In this document: piece after piece, positions 1 through 13,300 of the stretch | How the letters are laid out: each line of letters begins with the position of its first letter | Numbering within the stretch: the stretch's first letter is position 1 | Translations under genes and position numbers: made by a program | Notes under the pieces: model-generated | The model's input: only the letters and a program-made list of their open reading frames with translations | Database searches by the model: none | What the model was told of the DNA's origin: nothing | NCBI RefSeq assembly: GCF_024169515.1 | Contig: NZ_JAMKCQ010000001.1 | Location: forward strand, 124,001-188,000 | Direction of reading: 5' to 3' | DNA from: Erwinia aphidicola | GTDB taxonomy: Bacteria; Pseudomonadota; Gammaproteobacteria; Enterobacterales; Enterobacteriaceae | DNA length: 64,000 nt

Positions 1-985
1 CGCGGGTTTTGGCATTAACCAGCCCGCCCTGATAGAGCGGCGCTTCGACCTGCAGTTGCAGCTCGTCGTCCCAGTAAGAGCGGCTCTGGTTTTCATAGCG
101 GGTGCGCCCCGCCTGCACTTTGATGGTCGGCCAGTGGTTGGAGGAGGCCTGGCGCACGCGCTCCATCGCCGCTTCCTGCTTGGCCTGCGCGCTGCGCACC
201 GCAGCGCTTTTCTCATAGGCAATCTTATCCAGCGTGACCTGCTGGTTGAGCAGTGCCTTCGGCAGTTCCGGCAGATTGTCGGACATCACTCCGGTCAGCA
301 CCGTCAGCTGCGCGCGCGCCGAGCGCTCCTGCGCACGATACTGCTCCATGCTGGCGTTCATCCCGGCGATGCGCGTTGACGCCTGCAATACGTCGGACTG
401 CGAGCTAAGCCCGGCGTCGGCGCGCAGTTTCGCCATGTCGCGCACCCGCTCCAGCGAGCGAATGTTGGCGCGCGCGGCCTCCACCAGCGCCTGGTAGCGC
501 TTGACCGACAGATAGGCTTGCAGCGTGTCCTGCGCCACGGTGGTCATGGTGTCGTAAAGGGCATATTGATAGGCTTCAGAGAGCTTGTGCTGTTCATCAA
601 TCGCCCCGCCGGTGCGGCCAAAGTCATACAGCAGCTGGCTGAGGGTGATGCCGCCAGAAGCGCTGTTGTTCAGGCTGCCTGCGGAGTCGGTCTGCTGCGA
701 GCGCCCACCGCTGGCCGCCAGCGAGATTTGCGGATACCACGCGCTTTTCGCCGCATCGAGATCGGCGTCGCCAACACGAATTTGTGCGGCAGCTTCAGAA
801 ATTTTCGGGTTGCGGGCAAAAGCGCGCAGGATGGCATCGCGCAGGGTCAGGGTAGCAATCTGTTCTTCGGTCGGTGCCGCGCGCCAGTTAAATGCCGCGA
901 CCGGCTGCTGTTGCGCGGCCAGCGCCGTCTGACTACTCAGGCAGGTGGCAAGAATAATAACCGCGCCACGGGCGGAATTAGCCAT
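1..985 (-). CDS. TolC-family type I secretion outer-membrane protein (3' end outside window)
   Basis: The first 328 residues of a TolC-type outer-membrane efflux protein are visible; the C-terminus lies beyond position 1. The ATG at 985-983 follows a good AAGGAG ribosome site. Residues 1-23 form a Sec signal peptide ending ALA-A. The rest is alpha-helical and Ala/Gln/Ser-rich, with the family pattern LRDAILRAFARNP near residue 48, a YPQISLAASGG beta-strand segment, and SQLLYDFGRTGG near residue 115. By family knowledge it forms the trimeric exit duct of a type I secretion system. It lies directly downstream of the giant adhesin on the same strand, which matches the bapA-bapB arrangement of Salmonella, so it probably exports that adhesin. 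The matching ABC transporter and membrane-fusion protein would be expected to the left of the window. Confidence 0.9.
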   Translation of the reverse strand, partial: MANSARGAVIILATCLSSQTALAAQQQPVAAFNWRAAPTEEQIATLTLRDAILRAFARNPKISEAAAQIRVGDADLDAAKSAWYPQISLAASGGRSQQTDSAGSLNNSASGGITLSQLLYDFGRTGGAIDEQHKLSEAYQYALYDTMTTVAQDTLQAYLSVKRYQALVEAARANIRSLERVRDMAKLRADAGLSSQSDVLQASTRIAGMNASMEQYRAQERSARAQLTVLTGVMSDNLPELPKALLNQQVTLDKIAYEKSAAVRSAQAKQEAAMERVRQASSNHWPTIKVQAGRTRYENQSRSYWDDELQLQVEAPLYQGGLVNAKTR

Positions 986-1114
986 TGAACTCTCCTTAAT
1001 ACCCCGGAAAAATGAAAAACGCCCGCGGAAAAACACAAGCTGTGCTGTTTCTTCCCACGTATCACGTTGGCCAGCATCACAACCATGATGCCAGGCTTTA
1101 CCCGGTGTGCTTAA

Positions 1115-1131
1115 GGATTACCATGTAATCC
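1115..1131. promoter_or_regulatory. Inverted repeat, possible operator upstream of TolC-type gene
   Basis: A perfect 7-bp inverted repeat with a 3-nt spacer (GGATTAC/GTAATCC) lies about 130 bp upstream of the TolC-type start. The symmetry is seen directly; a role as operator is inference from position only. Confidence 0.25.
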
Positions 1132-1314
1132 GTAACAAGAATAAATTGGCTCAGTGCCAAAAAAATGCAAAGAATTTTCATGCCGTTATCAATACCGGCG
1201 TCGTTGAGTGCCAGTTTCAATACTGGGTTGACTGGCGCCACAACGACCAACAGCGGCCGAAGCCGCTTCTGGTCATTATTTTTACCAACCCATCACTTCC
1301 TCTTAACTTTAGAC

Positions 1315-1345
1315 CCCCTGCACGGGAATGCGAACCGCGCAGGGG
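1315..1345. terminator. GC hairpin after the adhesin gene
   Basis: The arms CCCCTGC and GCAGGGG flank a GC-containing loop, starting 12 bp beyond the adhesin stop. The long T tract lies on the plus-strand side (1346-1355). On the minus strand the adhesin transcript therefore meets an A tract, then the stem, with only a weak U tract after it. It may terminate plus-strand transcripts well and the adhesin mRNA only partly, allowing read-through into the TolC-type gene. Confidence 0.5.
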
Positions 1346-1356
1346 TTATTTTTTTG

Positions 1357-4300
1357 TTATACGACATGGACCTGCAGATTGTGCTGGATCAATACGTCAC
1401 CCAGGGTGTTCTCCGACGACAGCGCCGAGTTGTGGTAGACGTCATAGGTTTGCCCGCCGACCGTGCGCTGCCCGGTGGTAGCCCAGATGCCGCCATCACC
1501 GTTGGCCAGCGTAACCTGGTCACCCAGCGTCCCTTTAATCAACAAATCATCCGTCTGCTTGTCGGTGATGTTCAGCGCCTCATTAAGGTCCAGCTTGATG
1601 CTGTTATTGCCCGCCTTGCCGAGGTCGATAATCTCGATATGCTCCACCTTCAGCCCGAGCGAGGTGAGATCCAGCGTGAGATGCTCGCCGTTCAGCACCA
1701 GGGTGTCGGTCCCTGCGCCACCGTCGATATGGCTAAAGTCCATTGAGCCAACCGAGATGGTGTCGTTACCGCTGCTACCCGTCACCGAGTCGCCATGCAG
1801 CACCTGCCCGTCCGCCAGCGTAATGGTGACGCCGCCGATGGTGTAAGCATCGCTGTCAGCCTCGACGGAAGTGGTCGCCGCTGCCGCGGTGCTGGTCGTC
1901 GCGCTGGTGCTGGTCGTGGCGGCATCGGTGCTGCTGGTGTCGCTGTCGGTCACCAGCGTCGAGTGAACTGCTGCGACGGCATGCGCCGTGCTGCTGCTCT
2001 CCTCCGTGGTGGTGCTGGTTTTGCTGCTGGTGCTGGAGGTATCGGTTGAGGCCACCGCCAGCGAGTCATCAGCCGCGACCGCCATCAGCGATGCCGCTGC
2101 CACCGTTGAGCTGACCGGTAACAGCGAGCCGAGCAGCAGCGTGGTAGAGGTCGTCGCCGGGTTGCCCGCCGCATCCACCGCCGCGACCGTCACCAGCGCG
2201 CCCAGGTTCAGCGTGGTGAGCAGCCCCCCGGTGAACTTGGCGCTGTAGCGCCCATTGGCGTCAATCACTGCCGTTTGCGTTTGCGATTGGCCATTCTGCG
2301 ACAGCGTGATGCTGACCGTGGTGCCCGTTGCCAGGCGCAGCGTGCCGCCGGTGATGGTCAGACCGGTTAACAGCACATTCACCAGGCTGGTAACCGCATC
2401 GACCCCAACTGCCGGCAGGCTGTGGGTCACCGCCGTGAAGCTGGTGCTGTTGCCCGCCCGGTCCGTCACGGTTACCGCGACAGTGTGGCTGCCATCGGCA
2501 ATCGCGCTGAGGCCCGAGCTCGGCACGCTGACGCTCCAGCTGCCGTTGCTGCCCACCGTGGTGTTGTAGACCGTACCGGCAATGTTGACCGCCACAGTTC
2601 CGCCCACCGCGTTGGTCGCCGTGCCGCTCAGGGTCTGCGCCGCCCCCGCTTCCGCCAGGTTGAGGTAGTGGTCGGTAAACACCGAGGCGTTGGTCAGCGT
2701 GACCGTTGGCGTGACGTGCGTACCAACAATCACCGATGCCGAGCCGTTTGCCGTGTTGCCCGCGCCGTTGACCAGACTGGCGGTAATGGTCTGCGTACCG
2801 TCCGCCAGCGCCAGCAGGCTGGCAGAGGGGACTGAGACACTCCAGCTGCCGTTGGCGGCAACAATGGCGTTGAGGGTCAGTGCACCGACCTTAACCGCAA
2901 TGGTTGAACCTTCCGCATTGGTGGCGGTACCGGAGATAGTCTGCGCCGACAGCGCCTCGACCGCATTCAGGCCGCCGTCGCCAAACAGCGTGCCGATAGT
3001 GATAGACGGGGCGGTCTGGGCGATCACGCTGACCGTACCGCTGGTGGTCGCGCTGTTGCCATACGGGTCGCTAAGCGTGACCTGCGCCGTCTGCGTACCG
3101 TTCGCCAGCGTCGCGAGGTCCGCTTTCGGCACGCTCAGGCTCCAGCCACCGCCGCTGCCCACCGTGGTGGTATAGGTATGCGTTCCGAGCACCACCGTGA
3201 CCGTTGAACCCGCCACCGCGTTAGTGGAGGTCCCGCTGATCAGCTGGGCGTTGGCGAGATCGCCCGCGCTCAGCACGCCGTCACCGAAAATAGTGTTGAC
3301 CGCGATAGTGGGGGCGCTCTGCACGCCGATGATGACGCCCACGCTGGCACTGGCGTTGTTACCATAGGCATCGGTCACCGCCACGCCCACGGTAAGATTA
3401 CCGGTCAGCAGCGTGGTCAGCAGCGAAGGCGCCAGCGCAGCGGTGAAGTTACCGTTGGCATCGGTGGTGGCGGTCAGCGTGGTGGTACCCACATTGATTC
3501 GGACGCTGGTTCCCGCCGCCACGTTATTCACATGCCCGCTCAGCGTCTGGCCGAGCAGCGCTTCCGCCACGCTCAGCACGCCATCGCCAAACAGCGGATT
3601 CAGCGTGACCGAAGGCAGGTTGTTGATGCCCACAATCGCACTCAGCGAGTTGCTGGTGGTGTTGCCCGCCGCGTCGGTAACGCTGACGCCGACATTGAGG
3701 TTGCCGTCGGTCAGCGTTGCCAGCAGCGCCGGGGTCAGCGCAATGCTGAATTTCCCGTCGCTGTCTGCGGTCGCTACCAGCTGCGTACTGTTCACGCTTA
3801 CCACCACGCGCGCTCCGGCAGCGGTGGTGCCGCTGATGGTCTGGGTCAGCAGCGCATCCGCCGCGTTCAGCACGCCATCACCGAACAGCTGCAGCTGGTT
3901 GAGCACCAGCGACGGCGCGGTGAGGTTAACTGCCAGCCCGCCCGAGGCGCTGGCGGTATTGCCCGCCGCATCCTGTAGCGAAGCGGTCACCGTCAGGTTC
4001 GGGTTACCGGTCAGCAGCTGCAGCTGCGCCTGCGTCAGGTTGGTGCTGAAGGTGCCATCGGCATTCACCGTGGCGGTGGCAGAGACAATATTCCCCACGT
4101 TGAGATTGACGATAGTGCCCGCCGCCACGTTTTTCACCGTACCGCTAATCAGCTGGCTGGCGAAGTTAGTGACATCGTTGAGGTTGAGCGCCCCGTCACC
4201 GAAGATGGTGTTAAGGGTAATGCTCGGTTCTGCGGTCAGCAGGCCCACGGTGACGCTGTTGCTGGCGGTGTTGCCCGCCGGGTCGACCACTTTGACGCCC

Positions 4301-7300
4301 AGCGTGGCGTTCCCGGTGGCCAGGCTAAGCAGATCCGTGGCGCCAATATTTACGCTCCACGCCCCGCCCGCCTGCACCGTGGTGGTATAGGTTTTAGTGC
4401 CGAGGGTGACGGTAACGGTTGAACCGGCCACCGCATTCAGCGTACCGCCAATGGTCTGGCCCAGCAGCGCCTCAGCGTGGTTCAGCAGATTATCCCCGCC
4501 AAACAGGCCGGTAAGCGCCGGAACTACCGGTACGTTGTTGATAATCGCCGTGACGTTTTCCGCCAGGGTTTTGCTGTTACCTGCCGCGTCGCTCACCACT
4601 ACATTGAGCGCCAGATTGCCATCGGTCACGCCGCTCAGCGCGGAGGATGGGATGGCCAGCGACCATTTACCATCCTGGCCCACGGTGGCGGTCAGGTTTT
4701 GTCCCCCCAGAGACAGAGAAACCGTTGCGCCAATGGTGCCGGTACCGGTAATCACGTGATCGACCAGCAGATCGGCTTTGCTCAGGAAGCCATTATCAAA
4801 CAGCGGGTCAACCGCCAGCGCCAGGGTGTTCAGCACTTTGCTGACGGTCAGCGCGGCGCTGCCCTGGTTGCCGTTGACATCATTGACTCGGACCGACAGC
4901 ACGTTGGTGCCGCTGGCTAACAGGGCAATCTCGGCAGCGGCCAGCGGGATGCTGAACACCCCGTCAGTCACCACGGCCGAGGCCAGCAGCGTGTTGCCCA
5001 GATAGACGCCAACGGTTTGCCCATCCGCGCCGGTCGCTGTCCCGGTCAGCAGCTGCTGTAGCGTTGCTTCCACCCCATTGATGATGTTGTCCTGCGCCAG
5101 CACGTTAAGCGTGATCAGCGGCGGTATGGTATCCACCACGATGCCATGCGTTGCCGTCCCGACGTTGCCCGCTGCATCGCTAATAGAGGCATTAATGGTT
5201 TGCGCATTCTGCCCCAGCGCCTGCAGATCCGCCGACGGCACGTTGAGTGACCAAGTACCGCCCGCCTGCACCACGGTGGTGTAGGTTTTTCCGCCCAGCG
5301 TGACGGTCACCGTACGCCCCACTTCAGTGAGCGATGCGGTGCCGCTGATGGCCTGCGAAACCGCGGCTTCGCTGGCATTCAGCACATTATCCGCACCGGC
5401 AAAGTCGCCGATAGTCAGGGTTGGCACCACCGTATCGACCAGCACCGTGGTGGTGGTGGTTACCGGAGAGCCAACGGTTGGGGTATAGGTGACAACCACC
5501 GTATCTGTCCCCTGCGGGAATTCCGCGGTGGAGAGTGCAGCCGAGGTCCAGTTGTTATCCGCACGGATTGCATTAACCGTCACCGTGCTGACTAAGGTGC
5601 CATTCACCGTAATGGTGATGGTGCCTCCGACACCCGGGGTGGCATTTTGCAACGCACCGCTCAGGGTGGTGGTTGCCCCATCCGCTGCGTTAATAATATT
5701 GTCGCCGGTTACCGGGTTCAGCGTGATTGACGGCGTCAGCGGCACGGTCAGGTCAAGAATCACCGAACCATTGGCGGTGGCGGTGTTACCCGCCGCGTCG
5801 GTAATCGACACGCTGTAAGCGCCCAGGTTGGTTGCCAGCTCGGCGAGCGCGGCGACCGAGACATTGACGCTCCAGCTGCCGTTGGCCTGCACCGTGCCGG
5901 TTAAGGTCTGGCTGCCGATGGTCAACGTCACGGTGGAACCGACGTCGGCAGCGTTAGTGGTTCCGGTCAGCGTCTGAGTGGTCAGGCTTTCCAGATAGCT
6001 CAGGGTGTTATCCCCGGCAAAGGTCAGGCCGGAGATCGCTGGCGCCACGGTGTCAACGATAAAGCCTTCGCTGATGGTGTTGCTGTTGCCCGCAGGGTCT
6101 GTCACGGTCACCGACAGATTCTGCGACCCCTGGCCAATCCCGCTCAGTTCGGCGTTGGTCAACGCGAGGCTCCAGTTGCCGTTGGTCCCCACCGTAGCTG
6201 CATGGATCTGGCCGTTGAGGGTGACGGAGACCGTCTGGCCTGCCCCCACTGCCCCGGTGGTCCCGGTCAGCGTGCCGCCGTTGGTCAGCTCGTTCAGGTT
6301 AAGGTAGCCGTCACCAAACGCCACGCCAACCGTCGGCAGCGGCAGCGTCAGGTAAGCGTCGAAGCCCAGCGTCTGGCTGGCGCTGTTGCCTGCCGCATCG
6401 GTTACCGTCACGCTGAGATTGTGTTCGCCGTTCGCCAGGCCGCTCAGCGCCCCGGCAGGCAGCGCCACCGACCAGCTGCCGTCGCTGTTCACCGTGCCGG
6501 TATAGCTGATGCCATTGACGTCGACCTTCAGCACCACGCCCTGATTGGCGCCGGTCACGCCGGTATTCCCGGTGATGGTGATCGCACCGTTGGCCTGAGT
6601 AATGCCCAGCGCGTCGTTAGCAAACGGATTGGTGATGGTCGGCACCGGGGCGGTCAGCACGGCGGTGTAGCTGCCGTTGAGCACCGATTCGTTACCGTAG
6701 CTGTCGGTAGCGGTCACCACCACGGTTTTCGTCCCGTTGCCAAACCCGGCAAGCTGATCGGGCGTCAGGTTCAGCGACCAGTCGCCGTTGGCGTTTACCG
6801 TGGCGGCAATCGCCGTACCGCCGTTAATACTGACCAGCACGCTCTGCCCCGCCCCGGTCACGCCAGTGGAGCCGCTGAGTAGCTGGGCGACGCCCGCCTC
6901 GGCAATGCTCAGCAGGCCATCGACAAACGGCGTAACCAGCGTCACGGCCGGAATATCATGCACCGCCACCACCAGCGAGGTATTGGCAGAGCTGCTGTTG
7001 CCAACCGCATCGGTGATGGTCACCGAGATCGGCCAGTTACCGTCCGGCAGCGCCTGCAGCACCTCAGCCGACAGCGGCAGCGACCAGCTGGTGCCGTCGG
7101 CACTGATGGTGGCAGGCAGCAGTGCGCCATTGACGTTGACCGTCACCGTCAGCCCCGCAAGACCACCGGCATGGGTGATCGCCCCGCTCAGGGTGCCGCC
7201 GAGCGCCGCTTCCGCCGCGTTCAGCACGCCGTCGCCGAACAGCGGAAGGCCGCCAACGGACACGGTTGGCAGTGCGGTTACGATGGCGTCGAAGTTCAGC

Positions 7301-10300
7301 GTGGCGCTGTCGCTATTGCCCGCTGCATCGCCCGCCGTCACCACGATTTCATGATTGCCATTGCCCAGCGCCAGCAGCTGCGCCGGTGACACCGTGGCGC
7401 TCCATACGCCATTATCATTGACCGTCGCGGTCAGCGCGGTGCCGCCAATGGTGACGCTGATGGTCTGCCCGGCCCCGATCAGGCCGGTGGTGCCCGTCAG
7501 GGTCTGTGCGACGCCCGCCTCAGCGACATTCAGCAAGCCGTCAACAAACGGCAGATTGATGGTTGGGTTCAGCGTAGTGGTCAGCACCAGTTCCGCACTG
7601 GCGGTAGCGCTGGCCGGATTCACCAGCCCGGCTTCGGTACTGACAGTGACCTGCACCGCCCCGTTACCCAGCCCGACCAGCGCGCCCGCCGGAATATTCG
7701 CCGACCAGGTACCGTCAGCGCCCACCGTACCGGCAAAGGTCAGGTTACCGACCGTCACCACCAGCGCCGTGCCGACCTCAAGATTGCTCACCGTACCGGT
7801 CAGCGTCTGCGCCAGCGCCGCCTCCACGCCGCTCACCAGGCCGTCACCAAACGGCAGATCCAGCGTCAGCGTTGGCGTATCGTGAACATCCACCACAATC
7901 CCGACGTTGCTGGTGGTGGTATTGCCGTTGGTATCGATAACGGACACGCCTACCGTGACGTTGCCGTCCACCAGCGCCAGCAGATCGGCGGCTGGAATAG
8001 TGGTGCTCCAGTTACCGTCTGCATCGGCCAGCACGTTGTAAACTTTGGCCCCCACCGTGATGGTCAGATTAAGGTTTGGCAGGGTGGTGCCTTCAATCAG
8101 CAGGCCCGCCAGCGCTTCGGCCAGGCTGAGAATATTATCCGCACCCACGCCGACATCCACCGTCAGCAGCGGCGGCACGGTGTGAACGGTGAACTCCTGG
8201 CTGTCCGTCGCCACGTTCTGCGCCACATCATTGCCGGTCGCGGTGACGGTGTTGCCATCTTGCGGCAGCGCCTGCACATCCGCAGCGGGCACGGTGGCCT
8301 GCCAGTTGCCGTCGGCATCCACCGTCGCGGTGTAGTTTTTATTGTTCAGAGTGACGGTAATCGTCTGCCCCGCCGGAATATGCTGGCTGCTCCCGGTGAT
8401 CGTCAGGTCACTGCGCGACTCCTGGTAGTCGACCATATCGTCGCTGGTCACGGGATCGATGGTAATGGTTGGCAGGTTGCCAGGCTGCGCCACCACGGTG
8501 AAGTCCTGACTGTCGTTGGCAATATTGCCATCGCGGTCGGTGACGGAAACGCTCACCTGCTGAGCACCATCCGCCAGCTGCTGTACATCCGCAGCCGGTA
8601 CGCTGAAGCTCCATTCCCCACCGGTTACCGTAGTGGTATAAGTCTGGCCGCCGAGCGTGATGGTGACCGTTTGACCGTCCGGCACGCCGTCACTGGTGGT
8701 GCCACTCAGCAGCAGCGGCTGATTATGCTCGGTGCTGTTGATGTAGTCATCGCCGGAGACCGGAGCAATGGTGATTAACGGCAGGTCAGCAGCGGTAGCG
8801 CGCACGGTGACGGTTTCAGTTTGTACCGTCTGGTTGCCCGCGCTGTCGGTCAGCGTGGCGGTCACGGTGTAATCGCCGTTGGCAAGCGTTTTGGTCACGC
8901 TGCCCGGCAGATCGAAGCTCCAGCTGCCGTCACTCTGCACGATAGCAATGTAAGCAGGCTGGATGCCGTTAAAGATGATGCTGACCTGCTGGCCCACCTC
9001 ATCCGGCGAGGTACTGCCGGAAACGGTAATCGTCTGCTGGATCTCGGTCGGGTTGATGACGTTATCACCCGCCACGTTATTCAGCACCAGATCCGGCGGC
9101 GTCAGGTCCACGATGGCGGCGCTGCTGACAGTGCCGCTGTTACCCGCGGCATCGGTCACCGTCACCGTAATCGGCAGATTGCCTTCGTTCAGCCCCTGCA
9201 GCGTAGCCGCCGGGATATTCAGCGTCCAGTTGCCGTTGTTATCCACCGTGGCCGGATAGTCCGTGCCGCCGATGTTCACGCTGACCTGCTGGCCTGCGCC
9301 GACAGTACCGGTGGTCCCGCTCAGCGTCTGGCCTGCGCCTGCTTCATCCTGGTTGAGGTAGCCATCGCCAAACGGGGTGTTGATGGTCGGCTGCAGCGCG
9401 GCGGTCGCCAGGGTGACATCCGCGCTATTGCTGCCCGGATTGCCCGCCTGGTCGGTGACCGTGGCGGTCAGCGTGTAATTGCCGTCGCTGACGCCCGTCA
9501 ATGCCGCCGCCGGAATATCCAGCGTCCAGCTGCCGTCGGCACCCACGGTGGTGGTCCAGGTCTGGCCGTTGAAGTTAACGGTGACCGTCTGCCCTTCCAG
9601 CGCCGGACCGCTGCCGTTATCGGTGCTGCCGCTAATGGTCAGCGGCTGGCCCGCTTCGCTGGCGTTAATAATACCGTCGCCGGCAATCGGGTTCAGCGTA
9701 ATGGCCGGAGCCACGGTATCAACGTTAAAGCTGACCGGCTGCGTACTGGCGTTGCCCGCCGCATCGGTTGCCGTCACCTGCAGGGTATTGCTGCCCTGTT
9801 CGAAGGATTGCAGTAGCGCAGAAGGCAGGCTGATGCTCCAGTTGCCGTTACCGTCGACGGTGCCGCTGTACTGGGTGCCGTCAATGGTGACGCTCACCGT
9901 CTGGCCGTTACCGCTGACGCCGGTGGTGCCGTTCAGCGTCTGGGTCAGCGCGGCCTCACTCGCGTTGAGCGCGCCGTCGTTAAACGGCACGTCGACAGTG
10001 ACGGCAGGAAGCGTGTTGACCACCACATTCAGGCTCGCACTGCTGTTGACGAGGTTACCGGTGGCGTCGGTGACGCTGACGCCGACGGTTGCCGGGCCAT
10101 CAGGCAGCCCTGCCAGCGCGGCAGCCGGAACCACCACGCTCCATGCGCCGCCGTTGCCGACCGTCGCCTGGAAAGTCTGGCCGTTGATGGTCAGCGTCAG
10201 CTGGCTGCCCGCGTCGACGTTGGCGGTGTGCCCGGTCACGATCAGCGGCTCCTGCGCTTCGCTGGCATTGAGATAGCCGTCGTTGGAGATCGGGTCGATA

Positions 10301-13300
10301 CTGATGCCGGATGCCAGGCTGTTTACCGTGACATCATGGCTGGCACTGACCGGGTTTCCGGCCGCATCGCTGACCGCCGCCGCGATGGTGGTAGTGCCGT
10401 TCTCCAGCCCTTGCAGCGTGGAGGCAGGAATAGAGACGCTCCAGCTGCCGTCCGCCTGCACCAGCGCGCTGTATACTTCCGTACCAAGGGTGATGCTGAC
10501 CGTCTGCCCGGCTTCCACATTACTGGTGGTCCCGGAGAGCAGCTGGCTGCTCTGCTGCTCCGCCCCGTCCAGGATATCGTTGCCGGCAAAGGTATTGATG
10601 CTGATGGTCGGCAGATCGGCGGCCGCCGCCTTGACCTCCAGCGGGCTGCTGGTGGTGGTGCTGTTGCCTGCTGCATCGGTCGCCGTAACGCTCAGCGTGT
10701 AGCTGCCGTCAGCCAGCGCCTGCAAATCGGCGCTCGGAACAGATACCGTCCAGTCGCCGTTGCCGTTGACCTGCACGCCCTGGTAGGTGACGCCGTTCAG
10801 CGTGACGACAATCGTGTCCCCGGCTTCGCCCCGGCCGCTGACGGCCAGATCCGCGCCCTGTTCGGCAGCATTCAGGATGCCATCGCCCGCCACGGGGGCT
10901 ACCGTTACCGTTGGTGCCACGGTGTCGACCGTAAACGGCTGGGTGGTATTGGCGCTGTTACCTGCGGCATCGCTGACCACCACGCTGAAGCTGTTATCCC
11001 CCTGGGCCAGGCCCGCCAGCGCGGTGGCAGGTACCGCCACGCTCCAGCTGCCGTCAGCCGCTACGATACCGGTATAGGTGGTGCCGTTCAGCGTCAGGGT
11101 GACGGTCTGACCATCGCCCGTCACGCCGGTGCTGCCGGTAATATTTTGTGTCGCCGTTGCCTCCTGCGCGTTGAGCGCGCCGTCGCCAAACGGTGGGTTA
11201 ACGGCGACCACCGGCTGGGTATCAACAATCACCACCAGGCTGCCGCTGCTGGTCTGGGTGACGCCCGCCGCATCCGGGCCGCTGACCACAATCGGCAGCG
11301 TGCCGTCGGTGAAATCCGCCACCACGTTTTGCGGCAGCGTCACGCTCCAGCTGCCGTCTGCCTGTACGGTTGCCAGGTAAGACGCCCCGCCAATCGCCAC
11401 GGTCAGCTGGGTTCCCGCCGTGTAATTCGCCGAGGTGCCGCTGATGGTCAGCGGCTGCGCCGCTTCCTCCGCATTCAGGTAACCATCCACGCTGACCGGG
11501 TTAATCGCCAGGCCGGAGAGCTGATTATTGATCTCGAAGCTGCCGCTGACCGTGGCCGGGTTGCCTGCCGCATCGCTGACCACCACGCTGTAGCTCTGTT
11601 GGCCGTTACTCAGCGCCTCCAGCGCGGAGGCCGGAATGGTTATGCTCCATGACCCGCTGGCCTGCACTACGCCAGTGTAAGTCACACCGCCCAGCGTGAC
11701 GCTAACCAGCTGCCCTTCCTGCACGTTAGTGGTGGTGCCGCTCAGCACCTGACTGACGTGCTGTTCCGCGCCGTCAACGATGTTGTTACCGGCAAAGGTG
11801 TTCACCGTCAGGGTCGGCAGCGTTGCCGCGTCCACACTGACCGCCAGCGTGCTGGTCTGCGTAGTAACGTTACCTGCGGCATCGGTAGCGGTCACGCTGA
11901 GCGGATAGTTACCGTTGGTCAGCGCAGCCAGATCGTCAGCGCTGAGCGGCAGCGACCACTGGCCGTTTGGCCCGACGGTGGTGGTGTAAGTTTCATTGTT
12001 TAGCGTGACGGAAATGCTGGCCCCGCGCTCGCCGCTGCCGCTCAGCGTAATGCCCTCCTGCTGCTCGGCGGCGTTGAGGATGTTATCCCCGGCTGGCGGA
12101 TTTAGCGTCAGCGCTGGTGCAGCGACGTCCACCGTCAGCGCCGGGGTCTGCGTGCTGATATTGCCCGCGCCATCTTTCACCGCCACGCTGACGGTGTAGT
12201 CGCCGTTGTTCAGTGCAGCGAGATCGGCTGGCGGAACGCTGACCGACCAGTTGCCGTCACCGTCAACGTTAGCGGTGTAGACTTTGCCGTTCAGCGTCAC
12301 GCGCACGCTGTCATTGCTGTCGCCGGTACCGCTGATGGTCAGCGGCTGCCCCTGCTCGGCGGCATTGAGATAGCCATCGGTAGAAATTGGCGCCACGGTA
12401 AAGTCCGGCGGCGTGGTGTCCAGCCCGACAGGGCGAGTCACGGTCGCGACATCTCCCGCCGTTGTAGTGGCCGTCACGGTCAGCGTGTAGCTGCCATCGG
12501 TCGCGCCGTTCAGCGCGCCGGCCGGAATGGTGGCGCTCCACAGGCCATCAGGCCCGACGGTGGCAGGGTAGTTAGTGCCATTGAAGTTCACGACCACCGA
12601 GGTACTGCCGTCCGGCACGCTGCCGGTAACGTTAAACCCGGCGGCCGCTTCTGCCGCATTGATCAGATCGTCGCCCGCAACCGGATTCACCAACACTTGA
12701 TTGGTGATGCTGGTATCCACATCGACCGTCGCATTTTGGCTGGCGCTGTTACCGTTCGGCGCGGTCACCACTACGGTTACCGTGTTGTCGCCCTGCGGCA
12801 GTGCCCCGAGGGTCTCTGCCGGAACGGTCACTGACCATGCGCCGTTCACCACCGTGGTGGTCAGCGTCTGGCCACCAATGGTGACGCTGACGGTATCACC
12901 GTTGGTGCCGGTCCCGGTGATATCCAGCGGCTGCGCGGCTTCAGCGCGATCGATGATGCCGTCTCCGGCAATCGGATCGAGGGTATAAGTAGGCGCGGTA
13001 AGCTGCACCTGGACTACTTCACTGTTAACCGTCTGGTTGCCCGTTGGGTCAGAAACCGTGACCGTCAGCGGATAGCCGCCGTTTTGCAGCGCCAGCACGT
13101 CGTTGGCCGGGATGGTGGCGCTCCAGTTGCCGTCACCGTCGACCACCGCCTCATAGGTTTTGCCATTCAGGCTGACCACCACGCTATTGCCCGCCGTGGT
13201 AGTACCGCTAATGTCGAGCGGCAGCTCATGTTCCGCCGCGTTGATAATGCCATCTTCCGCCACCGGGCCAACCGTCACTGGCGGCAGCTCAGTGGCAATA

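Larger units (their letters stand above)
986..1356. other. Intergenic region between adhesin gene and TolC-type gene
   Basis: These 371 bp hold no convincing gene. They contain the hairpin after the adhesin stop (1315-1345) and a perfect inverted repeat, GGATTAC-CAT-GTAATCC, at 1115-1131 upstream of the TolC-type gene. The gap is long enough to hold a separate promoter for the secretion gene, but I could not pick one with confidence. Confidence 0.6.
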
